64,000 nt of DNA from CBDCLY01 sp965218715. Lineage in GTDB: Bacteria; Bacteroidota; Bacteroidia; Flavobacteriales_E; Vicingaceae. Made by a program: the position numbers and the translations under genes. Below are positions 8,036 to 17,646 of the stretch, piece after piece (the stretch's first letter is position 1; every line of letters begins with the position of its first letter). The stretch is taken from contig CBDCLY010000014.1 in assembly GCA_965218715.1 (NCBI GenBank), positions 1-64,000 on the forward strand, given 5' to 3'. The notes under the pieces are model-generated. The model ran no database searches, was not told the origin of the DNA, and worked only from the letters and a program-made list of their open reading frames with translations.

Positions 8036-10744
8036 ATGGCAAAAGACGATAATGAAGAATTAGACGATGAATTGACCAAAGAAGAACAGGGTTCCGATGC
8101 CGATATGGAACATGTTATTCAAGTGTCTGGAATGTACAATGAGTGGTTTCTTGATTATGCCTCATATGTGATTCTAGAACGTGCTGTTCCTCATGTTAAT
8201 GATGGGCTTAAACCAGTTCAAAGGAGGATTCTTCATTCATTAAAAGAATTGGACGATGGTCGCTACCACAAGGTGGCTAATGTCATTGGAAATACCATGA
8301 AATATCATCCTCATGGAGACGCTTCCATTGGGGATGCAATGGTTCAATTGGGCCAAAAAGAGTTGTTATTAGATACCCAAGGGAATTGGGGTAATATTTT
8401 AACTGGCGACAGGGCAGCGGCTCCCCGATATATTGAAGTGAGATTGTCAAAGTTTGCTCTTGATGTTGCCTTCAATGCTAAAACAACTTCATGGTTGTCT
8501 TCATACGATGGAAGAGGAAAGGAGCCCATTACTTTACCAATGAAGTTTCCGCTTTTATTGGCGCAAGGTGTTGAAGGGATTGCAGTTGGTTTAGCTTGTA
8601 AAATACTTCCTCATAACTTCAATGAACTAATAGATGCCTCAGTTCAAATTCTAAAAGGAAAAAGGACCAATATTTTACCGGATTTTCTTACAGGTGGAAT
8701 GGCCGACTTTAGCAATTACAACGATGGCCTTAGAGGAGGAAAAATTAGGGTGAGGGCTAAAATTGCTCAATTGGACAAAAAGACCTTGGTTATTAATGAA
8801 ATTCCATTTGGAACCAATACCTCTGGACTTATCGATTCCATTATTAAGGCCAATGATAAAGGGAAAATTAAAGTCAAAAAGATCGAAGACAATACGGCTG
8901 AAGTAGTCGAGATTCTAATTCACTTACCGCCAAATGTATCACCTGATAAAATGATAGATGCTTTATATGCATTTACAGATTGTGAAATCTCCATTTCACC
9001 CAATTCATGCGTGATTGATGAAGATAAACCCAAATTTTTAGGAGTAAATGAAATTTTAAAAATCAATACAGAGGCAACGAAAGACTTGTTGCAACTTGAG
9101 TTGGAAATTAGAAAAGCTGAATTAGAACAGCAATGGCACTTTGCTTCTCTTGAGAAAATTTTTATAGAGAATCGAATTTATAGAGACATTGAGGACTGCG
9201 AAACTTGGGAAGAGATCTTAAGTACAATTCATAAAGGCTTAAAACCTTTTATTAAATCTTTAAAGCGAGAAGTGACCGATGAGGACGTAACTCGTTTAAC
9301 CGAAATCAAAATCAAACGAATTTCTAAGTTTGATGGATTTAAGGCAGATGAACTCATTAAAAGAATAGAGGAGGAGATTACTCAAATCAACCATGATTTA
9401 AATCATTTAACAGATTTTGCCATTGCCTATTATAAAAAGATAAAAGAAAAACACGGTGCAAATAGGGGCAGAAGAACAGAGATTAAATCCTTTGAAAGTA
9501 TTGATGCCGCTAAAGTCGCAGTAGCAAATGCTAAACTTTACATCAATAGAGAAGAGGGTTTTATTGGGCATGGTCTTAAGCGAAGTGAGGCAGAATTTAT
9601 TGGAGATTGTTCCGACATAGATGACATAATAGTTTTCTTGGAGGACGGAAGTATGATTGTTCAGAAAATTCAATCAAAATCTTTTGTTGGAAAAAACATT
9701 ATTCATGCTGCAGTTTGGAAAAAGGGAGACAAACGCACAATCTATAACATGATTTATAGAGATGGTAAAGCTGGAAATACCATGATGAAGAGATTTCCAG
9801 TAACGTCTATCACTAGAGACAAGCAATACCCACTAACAGCAGGGAATGATGGTTCAAAAGTGCTTTACTTTTCAGCTAACCCAAATGGTGAAGCAGAAAT
9901 AGTAAATGTATTATTGCGCGCAAAAGCCAAGCTGAAAAAATTGAAATTTGACATGGATTTCTCTGAGTTAGCCATTAAAGGTCGGGCAGCAAAGGGGAAT
10001 ATTTTAACCAAATACTTAGTCAATAAAATAACCTTAAAGGAAGAGGGCGCATCAACTTTAAGTGCTCGAAAAATTTGGTTTGATGATACTGTTCAACGCC
10101 TAAACACCGAAGGCCGAGGAGAGTTACTTGGGCAGTTTAAGGCAGAAGATAAAATTTTAACCATTACGCAATCTGGTCACTACAGATTAACGGGCACCAA
10201 TATCTCAACCCATTTTGATGAAGATTTAATAAGCATTGAAAAATGGAATCCTGAAAAACCACTAACAGTAGTTTACTTCGAAGGAGAAAAGGAAGATTTT
10301 TATGTAAAGCGCTTTCTTGTTGAAGAAACAGATAAAAAAGTGCTGTTCATATCTGAACATGAAAAGAGCTATTTAGAATTTGCCTCAATTGAATTCAATA
10401 CAGTTATCGATATCAGTTTTATAAAGCCTAGAGGAAAGGATGCGAAACCTAATGAGATTCTTAATTTGAAGGACTTTATTAGTGTTAAAGGCTACAAAGC
10501 AATGGGAAATAAGTTGAGTTATGATAATATAAAAAACATAGACATCTTAGGGCTTGAGCAAGCTGCAGAAGCTTTGAACATTAGTGCAGATGAATTGAGT
10601 GTAAATCCATTTGATAAGGAGCAAGAACAAAACACAGAAGTGGAGGAGCCCAAAGAAAATGAAGAGGCTAAGTCAGAGAGCCCCAAAGAGCCCGATCAAA
10701 ACAATATAGATCCTGATGCCCCTCAAATGCAATTGTTCGATTAA
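8036..10744 (+). CDS. parC: DNA topoisomerase IV subunit A
   Basis: A 902-residue breakage-reunion subunit. The winged-helix region shows KPVQRRILHSL and YHPHGDASIGDAM (the quinolone-resistance-determining stretch). The catalytic tyrosine lies in AAAPRYIEVRL. A coiled-coil gate and a C-terminal beta-pinwheel region follow, and the chain ends in an acidic, proline- and glutamate-rich tail (EEPKENEEAKSESP). At the GyrA Ser83 equivalent this protein has Ala, with Ser at the next position. It starts 2 bp after parE and its TAA is followed immediately by the ATG of the rhomboid gene, so the three are surely co-transcribed. Confidence 0.94.
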   Translation: MAKDDNEELDDELTKEEQGSDADMEHVIQVSGMYNEWFLDYASYVILERAVPHVNDGLKPVQRRILHSLKELDDGRYHKVANVIGNTMKYHPHGDASIGDAMVQLGQKELLLDTQGNWGNILTGDRAAAPRYIEVRLSKFALDVAFNAKTTSWLSSYDGRGKEPITLPMKFPLLLAQGVEGIAVGLACKILPHNFNELIDASVQILKGKRTNILPDFLTGGMADFSNYNDGLRGGKIRVRAKIAQLDKKTLVINEIPFGTNTSGLIDSIIKANDKGKIKVKKIEDNTAEVVEILIHLPPNVSPDKMIDALYAFTDCEISISPNSCVIDEDKPKFLGVNEILKINTEATKDLLQLELEIRKAELEQQWHFASLEKIFIENRIYRDIEDCETWEEILSTIHKGLKPFIKSLKREVTDEDVTRLTEIKIKRISKFDGFKADELIKRIEEEITQINHDLNHLTDFAIAYYKKIKEKHGANRGRRTEIKSFESIDAAKVAVANAKLYINREEGFIGHGLKRSEAEFIGDCSDIDDIIVFLEDGSMIVQKIQSKSFVGKNIIHAAVWKKGDKRTIYNMIYRDGKAGNTMMKRFPVTSITRDKQYPLTAGNDGSKVLYFSANPNGEAEIVNVLLRAKAKLKKLKFDMDFSELAIKGRAAKGNILTKYLVNKITLKEEGASTLSARKIWFDDTVQRLNTEGRGELLGQFKAEDKILTITQSGHYRLTGTNISTHFDEDLISIEKWNPEKPLTVVYFEGEKEDFYVKRFLVEETDKKVLFISEHEKSYLEFASIEFNTVIDISFIKPRGKDAKPNEILNLKDFISVKGYKAMGNKLSYDNIKNIDILGLEQAAEALNISADELSVNPFDKEQEQNTEVEEPKENEEAKSESPKEPDQNNIDPDAPQMQLFD

Positions 10745-11365
10745 ATGAGCATTTCAATTTTAATCATTCTAATTACTGCTGCAATTTCCATCCCAGCATT
10801 TAAGCAAAGTGAATTGTTTTATAAATTGGATTTCAATCCTTCAAGGATAAAAGAAAACAAGGAATACATTCGATTTATTGGACATGCCTTTCTTCATGCA
10901 GATTGGTGGCATTTAGCAATTAACATGTTTGTTCTTTGGATGTTTGGGACGAGCACGGAATACTATTTTGAAGCCTATTCAGGAAATACGGGCCGAATCT
11001 TTTTTATCGCCTTGTATTTTGGCGCTATCCTGTTTTCTTCCATTCCGAGTTACAAAAAACATCAAGACAATTATAGTTACCATTCTGTTGGAGCTTCAGG
11101 AGCCGTATCTGCAGTTGTATTTTCTTCAGTGATATTTAATCCTGCCAATGCCCTCTGTTTGTATGGGGTCTTTTGCTTACCTGGCATTGTTTGGGCGATA
11201 GTTTACCTCATATATTCCTATCAAAAAGGAAAACAAAGCAATGATTATGTGAATCATGATGCGCATTTCTGGGGAGCAATTTTTGGAGTTAGTTTTACCA
11301 TTTTAGTAGTGCCAGAAACCATCCCAGTATTTATCCAACAAGTTTTATCCTTATTGCCTTTTTAA
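10745..11365 (+). CDS. Rhomboid family intramembrane serine protease
   Basis: A 206-residue polytopic membrane protein with rhomboid signatures: HLAINMFVLWMFG in the second helix, the serine motif VGASGAVSAV and the catalytic histidine in DAHFWGAIFG near the C-terminus. About six membrane helices can be drawn. Rhomboids cleave helices within the bilayer, but the substrate here is unknown. The start codon abuts the parC stop with no spacer, so translation is likely coupled. Placement behind parEC says nothing about its substrate. Active-site residues look complete, so I expect an active protease. Confidence 0.9.
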   Translation: MSISILIILITAAISIPAFKQSELFYKLDFNPSRIKENKEYIRFIGHAFLHADWWHLAINMFVLWMFGTSTEYYFEAYSGNTGRIFFIALYFGAILFSSIPSYKKHQDNYSYHSVGASGAVSAVVFSSVIFNPANALCLYGVFCLPGIVWAIVYLIYSYQKGKQSNDYVNHDAHFWGAIFGVSFTILVVPETIPVFIQQVLSLLPF

Positions 11366-11368
11366 GTT

Positions 11369-12205
11369 TTGAAGAATAACCTTATTTCATTTAATGGATC
11401 AATAATAGAAGAGGCTGATGCTAGTTTTGGAATCGGAAGGGCCATGCGTTTTGGAGATGGCTTGTTCGAAAGCATTCGAATAATTAGTGGAGTGCCGCAA
11501 TTCTGGAAAGAACACATGAAAAGGCTTGCCGCAGGTTTAGAATTTTTAAGCATTAATTTTGATCCTCTTTTCTTTGATGAGTTATTGGTTGATTGCCACA
11601 GCCTTATCAACAGAAATGAAATAGCAATGGGAGGTATATTAAAGATAATAGTATACAGAGCCGGACAAGGTAAATACCTACCAGAATCCAATGATTTGGA
11701 ATACATTATTGAAGCGAAAAGTTTAGGAATCAATCAGTATATTCTAAATAAAAAGGGGCTAAAAATTGATGTTTGCGAGGGACTAAGAATTCATGCAGAC
11801 CACATCAATCAATTCAAAACTTTAAATGCCTTGCCATACGTAAGAGCAAGCCTAGAAGCAAAGGATAGGAAATTGGACGATATTATTTTACTCAATGATA
11901 GTAATTATGTTGTTGAGGCCAGTTCCTCAAATGTCTGGATGTTGAAAAAGAACTGTTGGTACACCCCAAGTTTAGAATCAGGAGCTTTAAATGGCATCAT
12001 GCGATATAGGCTAAAGAGCATTATAAACCAATTGGGAATGAGCATCAAAGAAACTACAATTTCACCAAAGGACTTTAAATCTGCGGAAGAATTAATGTTA
12101 AGCAATTCAATTAGTGGAGTGCAGTGGGTAGGGGCGTTTCAAAAACAACGCTTCTTTCATAAAGAGATATCCAAAATTGCTGAGGAACTTTCTAGAATTC
12201 AATAG
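11369..12205 (+). CDS. Class IV aminotransferase (PLP enzyme)
   Basis: A 278-residue fold-type IV PLP enzyme, of the branched-chain aminotransferase/4-amino-4-deoxychorismate lyase group. It opens with the characteristic FNGSIIEEADASFG followed by RFGDGLFESIR. The lysine that binds PLP is in QFKTLNALPYV and the phosphate-contact glutamate in VVEASSSNVW. The first usable start is a TTG at 11369, 3 bp after the rhomboid stop; the next in-frame ATG (residue 27) would delete the first strand. Whether it makes p-aminobenzoate or transaminates amino acids cannot be decided from the sequence; PabC-like function is plausible. Confidence 0.85.
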   Translation: MKNNLISFNGSIIEEADASFGIGRAMRFGDGLFESIRIISGVPQFWKEHMKRLAAGLEFLSINFDPLFFDELLVDCHSLINRNEIAMGGILKIIVYRAGQGKYLPESNDLEYIIEAKSLGINQYILNKKGLKIDVCEGLRIHADHINQFKTLNALPYVRASLEAKDRKLDDIILLNDSNYVVEASSSNVWMLKKNCWYTPSLESGALNGIMRYRLKSIINQLGMSIKETTISPKDFKSAEELMLSNSISGVQWVGAFQKQRFFHKEISKIAEELSRIQ

Positions 12206-12270
12206 TTTGCTTTAGTCTATTGGTTTGGAAGTTTTATTGAATTTTATTAGACAAATATCGATTAAAAACC

Positions 12271-12278
12271 TAGTTTTG
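12271..12278 (+). promoter_or_regulatory. Candidate -7 promoter element for the first giant surface protein
   Basis: TAGTTTTG matches TAnnTTTG and lies 41 bp before ATG 12320. At the expected upstream distance there is TTA rather than TTG (12247-12249), so only the -7 part is supported. Confidence 0.35.
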
Positions 12279-12319
12279 TCGAACTAACCTAATAGCTGTT
12301 TAATCCATCACAATTAGCC

Positions 12320-15300
12320 ATGAGAGTTATTTTAGTACTACTGCTTTGCAGTTTTTCGTTATTTACTAATGCACAGAATGTTTTTAGATCAGTAGCCGAC
12401 GGGGATTGGGACGATGCAAGCACCTGGTTCCTTGGTGGTTCTACAGGAGGAGTAGAGGGTTTAAATTACCCAAGTTCTACCGATAGTGTTTATGTTGAAC
12501 ATGATGTATTAATCACTGCAACCAATAGTGGATCAAATTTTCTTTTTGAAGGGTACTTGAATATTGCTGCTGGAAATGAATTAAGATGTACTGTTGGAAG
12601 TGCCACTACTGGATTTATTCTTGATAATGATGGAGTAATTCATTTATATGGAAGTTTCTATACAGCAGTTGTTGGTGAAGAACCTGCAACCGCGAGCCCA
12701 TCTCCAAAAGAATTTATTAGTCAAGGGAATTCTGTTTTTGTTGCATTTTCAGGTTCTTCATTGTTTATATCAGACGATTGGGGGATAGAAGAAAGTGCCT
12801 ATGTATATATAGAAACCAATGTTTGTTTAAGGGTAGATGATGATGTTAACTTTGACGGCACTTCATGGTCAATGTGTGGAGACGGAGACATTAGTATTGG
12901 TGGCGATGGTGCTGGAAGCACAGTTAGTTTTGCCAATGGCGCAACAGATGCACAAATCTGTTCTGGAACTAGCATACTCAGAAATACATCAGGTACCGAT
13001 TGTTCTTCTGGAACAACACTCACAACCGGAACAGGTGCTGCAAATGCAGGTCCAACCGCAATTGATGACACAGTGGCGACTAATGAAAATCAAAGCCTTA
13101 ACATTTTCGTTTTAACCTCAGGGGCAAATGATTTTGACATCGCAAACGATACCTTGGAAATCCTTCAAATTGGAAACAATGCGGCAATAAATGATAACCT
13201 AACTTCTCAAGGAGGAACAATTACGCTTAACGATAACGGAACTCCTGCGGATTTTACAGATGATTACGTGTTTTATACGCCAGCAACTAATTTTACTGGA
13301 ACAGATACTTTTTCTTACATCATTGAAGATGAAGATGGCATCACAGATACTGCCCTCGTTACCATAGAAGTCATAGATTGTGGAAGCAGCTGGGTAGAAC
13401 TCATCGGAGTAGGAGCAAATGGTGCAACCACCGCAACATTAAATTTTACCGATACCACAGAAATTGATTCCATCGTTCTTGATTTGATTTATAAAAATGG
13501 AGAGCCAACCACAGTTACTTTTCTTTCTTCTGCTGGGGAAACGCCAAGTTCAGTTAATTTAGATGCAGTAAATGGCAGCGGCGATGATGGAGTATTTAGA
13601 GCAACAATCTCAAAGGCAAGTTCTGTAACAGTTACACACAACAACTCAGGTGGTGTACGTTCCTTTCTTGCATATATCTATCGCTCAGGAACTTCGAATT
13701 CAATTACATCAGAACACGATAGAACTGTAGTGTATCTTTATCAAGACACCTACTCATTTACACAAACCATTCAAGCTGGATCTGGTCCAAGAAACATAAA
13801 AATTCAAATGCCAATTTCAGAATTGAATGATGATTCTCGGTCGGCACTTCTAGAAGTAACTGCTGGCCCTGTATTCGGATCTCTTGAAACTTTCTCAGAG
13901 GATTTAGGAAATTCTTTGAAGATTTTTACAATGATTCTGGAAGACGTTCCTGGTGATGTTACAGAATTAGATATTGTAGTTACGTCTAAAACAGGTGGTG
14001 CTGGTGATTCATTTGTAACAGCAGGTATTTCTTTTGGAATCCAATGTTCTGGGGTTAATCCTGAAGCAGTTCCAGATTATGCTTCTACAACAGAAGGTGT
14101 TGCTGTAACAATAGACATACTAGACAATGACATCATTGGTAGTGGATCTTTTGACACAACATCAATTACTAATCTTGGATTGGTTAATCCAGAAAATGGA
14201 ACGGTTACATTTAATGCAAGTGGTCAAGCGGTTTATACCCCAGATGGCGGTTTCACGGGTGTTGATTATTTTCAATACATGGTTTGTGATACTATGCAAT
14301 TATGCGACATCACCTTGGTTACGGTTGTTGTTAATTGTGCAGGCGGCCGCTTCGCTGAAGTAGCTAGTGAATTAGGATTAGACCTTGGAGGCAATAAAGA
14401 TGGTGGTCTATCCTGGGCAGATTTTAATTATGATGGAAAACTAGATGTAATAGTTAACACTAGTAATAGCACCAATGATACACGGATCTATTTTCAAGAA
14501 GAAAATGGTGGACTAATATCCTTTACGGATGTAACCACAACAAATGCCTCTGGTTTATTAGATAATACCAATGACCGTTCAGTGGTTACAGCTGATGTGA
14601 ATAACGATGGTTATGTAGATTTTCTTAGAAACACCTATAATGGGACAGGAATAGAGTTCTGGTATAATCGAGGACCCGGCAGCACACCTCCATTTAGCTT
14701 TGGAGATGGCAGTCAGGATGAAAATTTTAATGTCAATACATTCAATACAACCAATCAAACTGGAGACGGTTTCAATACTGAAGGCATTGCTTTTGCTGAT
14801 TGGAACCAAGATGGATGGATCGATATCATAGTTGAAAATGATGGAGACGGTATAGAAATTCTTGAAAATGATAAGGATGGAACCTTCTCAGAAGTTGCTC
14901 ATGCAACCTCTGGATTTGCCATTGGAACAGGAGGAAGTAATAAGGGAGATTACAGTACCGCCATTGATTATGATAATGATGGTTATGTAGATTTCATGGC
15001 AAGACGAACAGGTGACTTTGATTTATATCATTTTGATTCTGGAACAAGTAAATTCGTTGGAGTAGCAGGACTTGATCTTGAATCTGCCTCTGAAAAGGGT
15101 GGGATTACCTTCTGTGATTTGGATCAAGATGGTGACTTCGATTTTATTTGGGCCCACCAAGCAGACGATAATCAATCAACTGTTTACCTTCAAGCCAATG
15201 ACGGAAGCTTTTCTTTTGGTACGACCTTGTTAACTGACTTGGGTGTCGAAGAATGTGATTGTGCAGATATCGATAATGATGGTGATAATGATATATTCCT

Positions 15301-17578
15301 TGGTGATGACGCTGGGAATAGTTTCCTATTGAAAAATGCAACTCCAAAAGGAGGTGCTTTATCTTTTTCTCAAGACAATGATTGTATAGCTCCAGGAGCT
15401 GATGTAGAAGGATCTGAATTTGTTGACTTTGACCAAGACGGTGACATGGATTTATACATGAACATCAATGGTGGAGCCAATCAAATGTGGCAAAACGGAA
15501 CCAATGATAACAACTACCTCTTAGTTGAACCAAGAATTCGTTTAGCCAATGGAAGGTACCGATCTGCAACTGGTGCCAATGTTATGTTAATTGAAAATTG
15601 CACGGATACTTGCTTAATTAAAGACGTTAGTGGAGGTAGAGGTCATGGTTCTCAAAAACCTCCAGTTCTCCACTTTGGATTACCAAACGGGCCAGATAAA
15701 TACTATAAGATCATTGTTTTTTATGTTGATTCAGTTGGCGAAAGAGATACAGTAATTAAATCTGTTACTCCAGCAAGACTTGAAGATCAAAAAATAATTA
15801 TTTACCAAAATGATCCTGATTTTGATATTTGCGTTGATGCAGATAATGATGGAATTATAAATATTGATGATATAGATGACGACAATGACGGAGTGCTAGA
15901 TGTTGATGAGTCATTTGGAGCAAATAACCCGGCAGGTGATGAAGATGGTGATGGTATCGAAAATTGGCAAGATGTTTCTGATGGTGGCAACGGAGGTGAT
16001 GGGTCTGTAACAGACTATACTGATGCCGATGGGAATGGGATTCCAGATATCCATGACCCAGATGGCGATGGTGTACCTAATCATTATGACAAAGATGCAG
16101 ATGGAGACGGTATTCCTGATATCATCGAAGCAGGAGGAACAGATGCTGACGGTGATGGAGTAGTTGATGGAGAATTTATGGATACCGACAATGATGGTTG
16201 GTCCAATGTGTTTGATCCAACAAATGGAGGAACAATATTAGTAGACCCAAATACAGACGGAGACGGTTTTGAGAACAGATTAGATTTAGATTCTGAGAAT
16301 GATGGCATTGCTGATGTAATAGAAGCTGGTGGAACAGATTTCGATGGCAATGGAAGAATAGATGGACAAGATAGCGATGGAGATGGGCTTTATGATTTAG
16401 TTGATCCAAACAATGGAGGAGAAGCACTTAGTCTACCCGATACTGATGGCGATGGTGATAGAGATTATATCGATTACGATACAGATAATGACGGCATAAA
16501 CGATAATATTGAGGGCCAAACAACAGCCGGTTTTAGGGCTATGGACGATGATTACACAAATGATGGTTGGGATACCCAATACAATGGAAATGTAAATGGA
16601 GGAGAACCAATTGTCATTAGCAATAAAGACGGAGATGCCTTGCCAGATCATAAAGACCTAGATTCTGATGGTGATGGCGCTTCAGATTATTTAGAAGGTT
16701 TCGATGATGACAATACTGGAGATGCTTTAGATGATTTAATAGCAAGAGCCACAACTTTTGAAGCTGCAGCGAGTAATCCTGGATTTTATGTGAATACCGA
16801 TGATGGTGACAACGATGGCATCCCCAACTGGTTAGAAGATACAGATGGCGACGGTACTCCAAACTTCCTAGACCATGACAATGCGCTTTACGAAGACACC
16901 GATGGAGACGGTATTGTGGATCTTTACGATACCGATAATTTTGGTGTCGATTCGAATACACCTGACATAGATGGTAATGGAGAGTACGATTTTAGAGATG
17001 TAGGTGAAGCAATTTCATTGCCCATTAGTTTAGGATCCTTCAAGGCAAAGCGTCAAACCAACGATGTTCTCATAGAATGGACAACCTTAAGTGAAATAAA
17101 CAATGATTATTTCTTAGTAGAGCGGTCGGCTAATGGTGTTGAGTTTGAAACACTTGGAATGGTTGATGGTTCAGGTAATTCCAATAGATTGATTAAATAT
17201 CATTTCATCGACGAAGAGCCAATCAATGGGATCAACTATTATAGATTAAAACAGGTTGATTTTAATGGAGAATCTTCCTTTTCTCCAATTGATGCAGTTG
17301 AGTTTTTTGGGAAAGATTTTCAAGCAGAAATTTATCCTAACCCTGCACCAATAAAAAGAATAAATGTAGAGGTGTTTAACATTAAATCTCCTAGTATAGA
17401 GATTCAGTTTTTTAATTCTTCAGGGAGATTGATCAAACAAAGAACGTTATCAAGTAAAAAAGGCAAACTTATTTTCAATTTGACCGTATTAAGCATGAAT
17501 GAAATAGAACCTGGTTTGTATTTTATTCGATTAATAGATGGTCAGAAAGAAATATTGAAAAAGGCAATTGTTCAATAA
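12320..17578 (+). CDS. Giant T9SS surface protein: cadherin-like, VCBS/ASPIC, TSP3 repeats
   Basis: A 1752-residue secreted protein. It has a signal peptide (1-19, ending TNAQ), then an N-terminal DGDWDDASTWFLGG region of the type common in Bacteroidota surface proteins. Cadherin/Big_9-like domains lie at about 241-352 and 580-673, with a beta domain between them (353-577). FG-GAP/VCBS repeats with DxDxDG-type calcium loops follow (about 675-1060), then an ASPIC/UnbV-like segment (SGGRGHGSQKPPVLHFGL, about 1070-1125). About 400 residues of TSP3 repeats (DADGDGIPDIIEAGG style) precede the common LPISLGSF-EINNDYF module and the T9SS type A sorting domain (IYPNPAPIKR to the end). It is expected to be moved through the outer membrane by T9SS and anchored or released. 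Function is unknown; calcium-stabilised adhesion or a stalk role is inferred. It is the first of three tandem paralogues. Confidence 0.88.
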   Translation: MRVILVLLLCSFSLFTNAQNVFRSVADGDWDDASTWFLGGSTGGVEGLNYPSSTDSVYVEHDVLITATNSGSNFLFEGYLNIAAGNELRCTVGSATTGFILDNDGVIHLYGSFYTAVVGEEPATASPSPKEFISQGNSVFVAFSGSSLFISDDWGIEESAYVYIETNVCLRVDDDVNFDGTSWSMCGDGDISIGGDGAGSTVSFANGATDAQICSGTSILRNTSGTDCSSGTTLTTGTGAANAGPTAIDDTVATNENQSLNIFVLTSGANDFDIANDTLEILQIGNNAAINDNLTSQGGTITLNDNGTPADFTDDYVFYTPATNFTGTDTFSYIIEDEDGITDTALVTIEVIDCGSSWVELIGVGANGATTATLNFTDTTEIDSIVLDLIYKNGEPTTVTFLSSAGETPSSVNLDAVNGSGDDGVFRATISKASSVTVTHNNSGGVRSFLAYIYRSGTSNSITSEHDRTVVYLYQDTYSFTQTIQAGSGPRNIKIQMPISELNDDSRSALLEVTAGPVFGSLETFSEDLGNSLKIFTMILEDVPGDVTELDIVVTSKTGGAGDSFVTAGISFGIQCSGVNPEAVPDYASTTEGVAVTIDILDNDIIGSGSFDTTSITNLGLVNPENGTVTFNASGQAVYTPDGGFTGVDYFQYMVCDTMQLCDITLVTVVVNCAGGRFAEVASELGLDLGGNKDGGLSWADFNYDGKLDVIVNTSNSTNDTRIYFQEENGGLISFTDVTTTNASGLLDNTNDRSVVTADVNNDGYVDFLRNTYNGTGIEFWYNRGPGSTPPFSFGDGSQDENFNVNTFNTTNQTGDGFNTEGIAFADWNQDGWIDIIVENDGDGIEILENDKDGTFSEVAHATSGFAIGTGGSNKGDYSTAIDYDNDGYVDFMARRTGDFDLYHFDSGTSKFVGVAGLDLESASEKGGITFCDLDQDGDFDFIWAHQADDNQSTVYLQANDGSFSFGTTLLTDLGVEECDCADIDNDGDNDIFLGDDAGNSFLLKNATPKGGALSFSQDNDCIAPGADVEGSEFVDFDQDGDMDLYMNINGGANQMWQNGTNDNNYLLVEPRIRLANGRYRSATGANVMLIENCTDTCLIKDVSGGRGHGSQKPPVLHFGLPNGPDKYYKIIVFYVDSVGERDTVIKSVTPARLEDQKIIIYQNDPDFDICVDADNDGIINIDDIDDDNDGVLDVDESFGANNPAGDEDGDGIENWQDVSDGGNGGDGSVTDYTDADGNGIPDIHDPDGDGVPNHYDKDADGDGIPDIIEAGGTDADGDGVVDGEFMDTDNDGWSNVFDPTNGGTILVDPNTDGDGFENRLDLDSENDGIADVIEAGGTDFDGNGRIDGQDSDGDGLYDLVDPNNGGEALSLPDTDGDGDRDYIDYDTDNDGINDNIEGQTTAGFRAMDDDYTNDGWDTQYNGNVNGGEPIVISNKDGDALPDHKDLDSDGDGASDYLEGFDDDNTGDALDDLIARATTFEAAASNPGFYVNTDDGDNDGIPNWLEDTDGDGTPNFLDHDNALYEDTDGDGIVDLYDTDNFGVDSNTPDIDGNGEYDFRDVGEAISLPISLGSFKAKRQTNDVLIEWTTLSEINNDYFLVERSANGVEFETLGMVDGSGNSNRLIKYHFIDEEPINGINYYRLKQVDFNGESSFSPIDAVEFFGKDFQAEIYPNPAPIKRINVEVFNIKSPSIEIQFFNSSGRLIKQRTLSSKKGKLIFNLTVLSMNEIEPGLYFIRLIDGQKEILKKAIVQ

Positions 17579-17585
17579 ATGACAG

Positions 17586-17638
17586 TTTAATCGTTTAAAT
17601 CTTCAAATCAATTGTATAATTTAGACGATTAAATTTTT
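17586..17638 (+). terminator. AT-rich hairpin with T tract between the first two giant genes
   Basis: Arms TTTAATCGTTTAAA (17586-17599) and TTTAGACGATTAAA (17620-17633) pair over 14 positions with one G-T wobble, enclose a 20-base loop and are followed by TTTTT at 17634-17638. It looks like a terminator for the upstream gene, but it ends only 9 bp before ATG 17647, so it could also act as a leader hairpin controlling the second gene. Confidence 0.5.
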
Positions 17639-17646
17639 CTTTCCTT

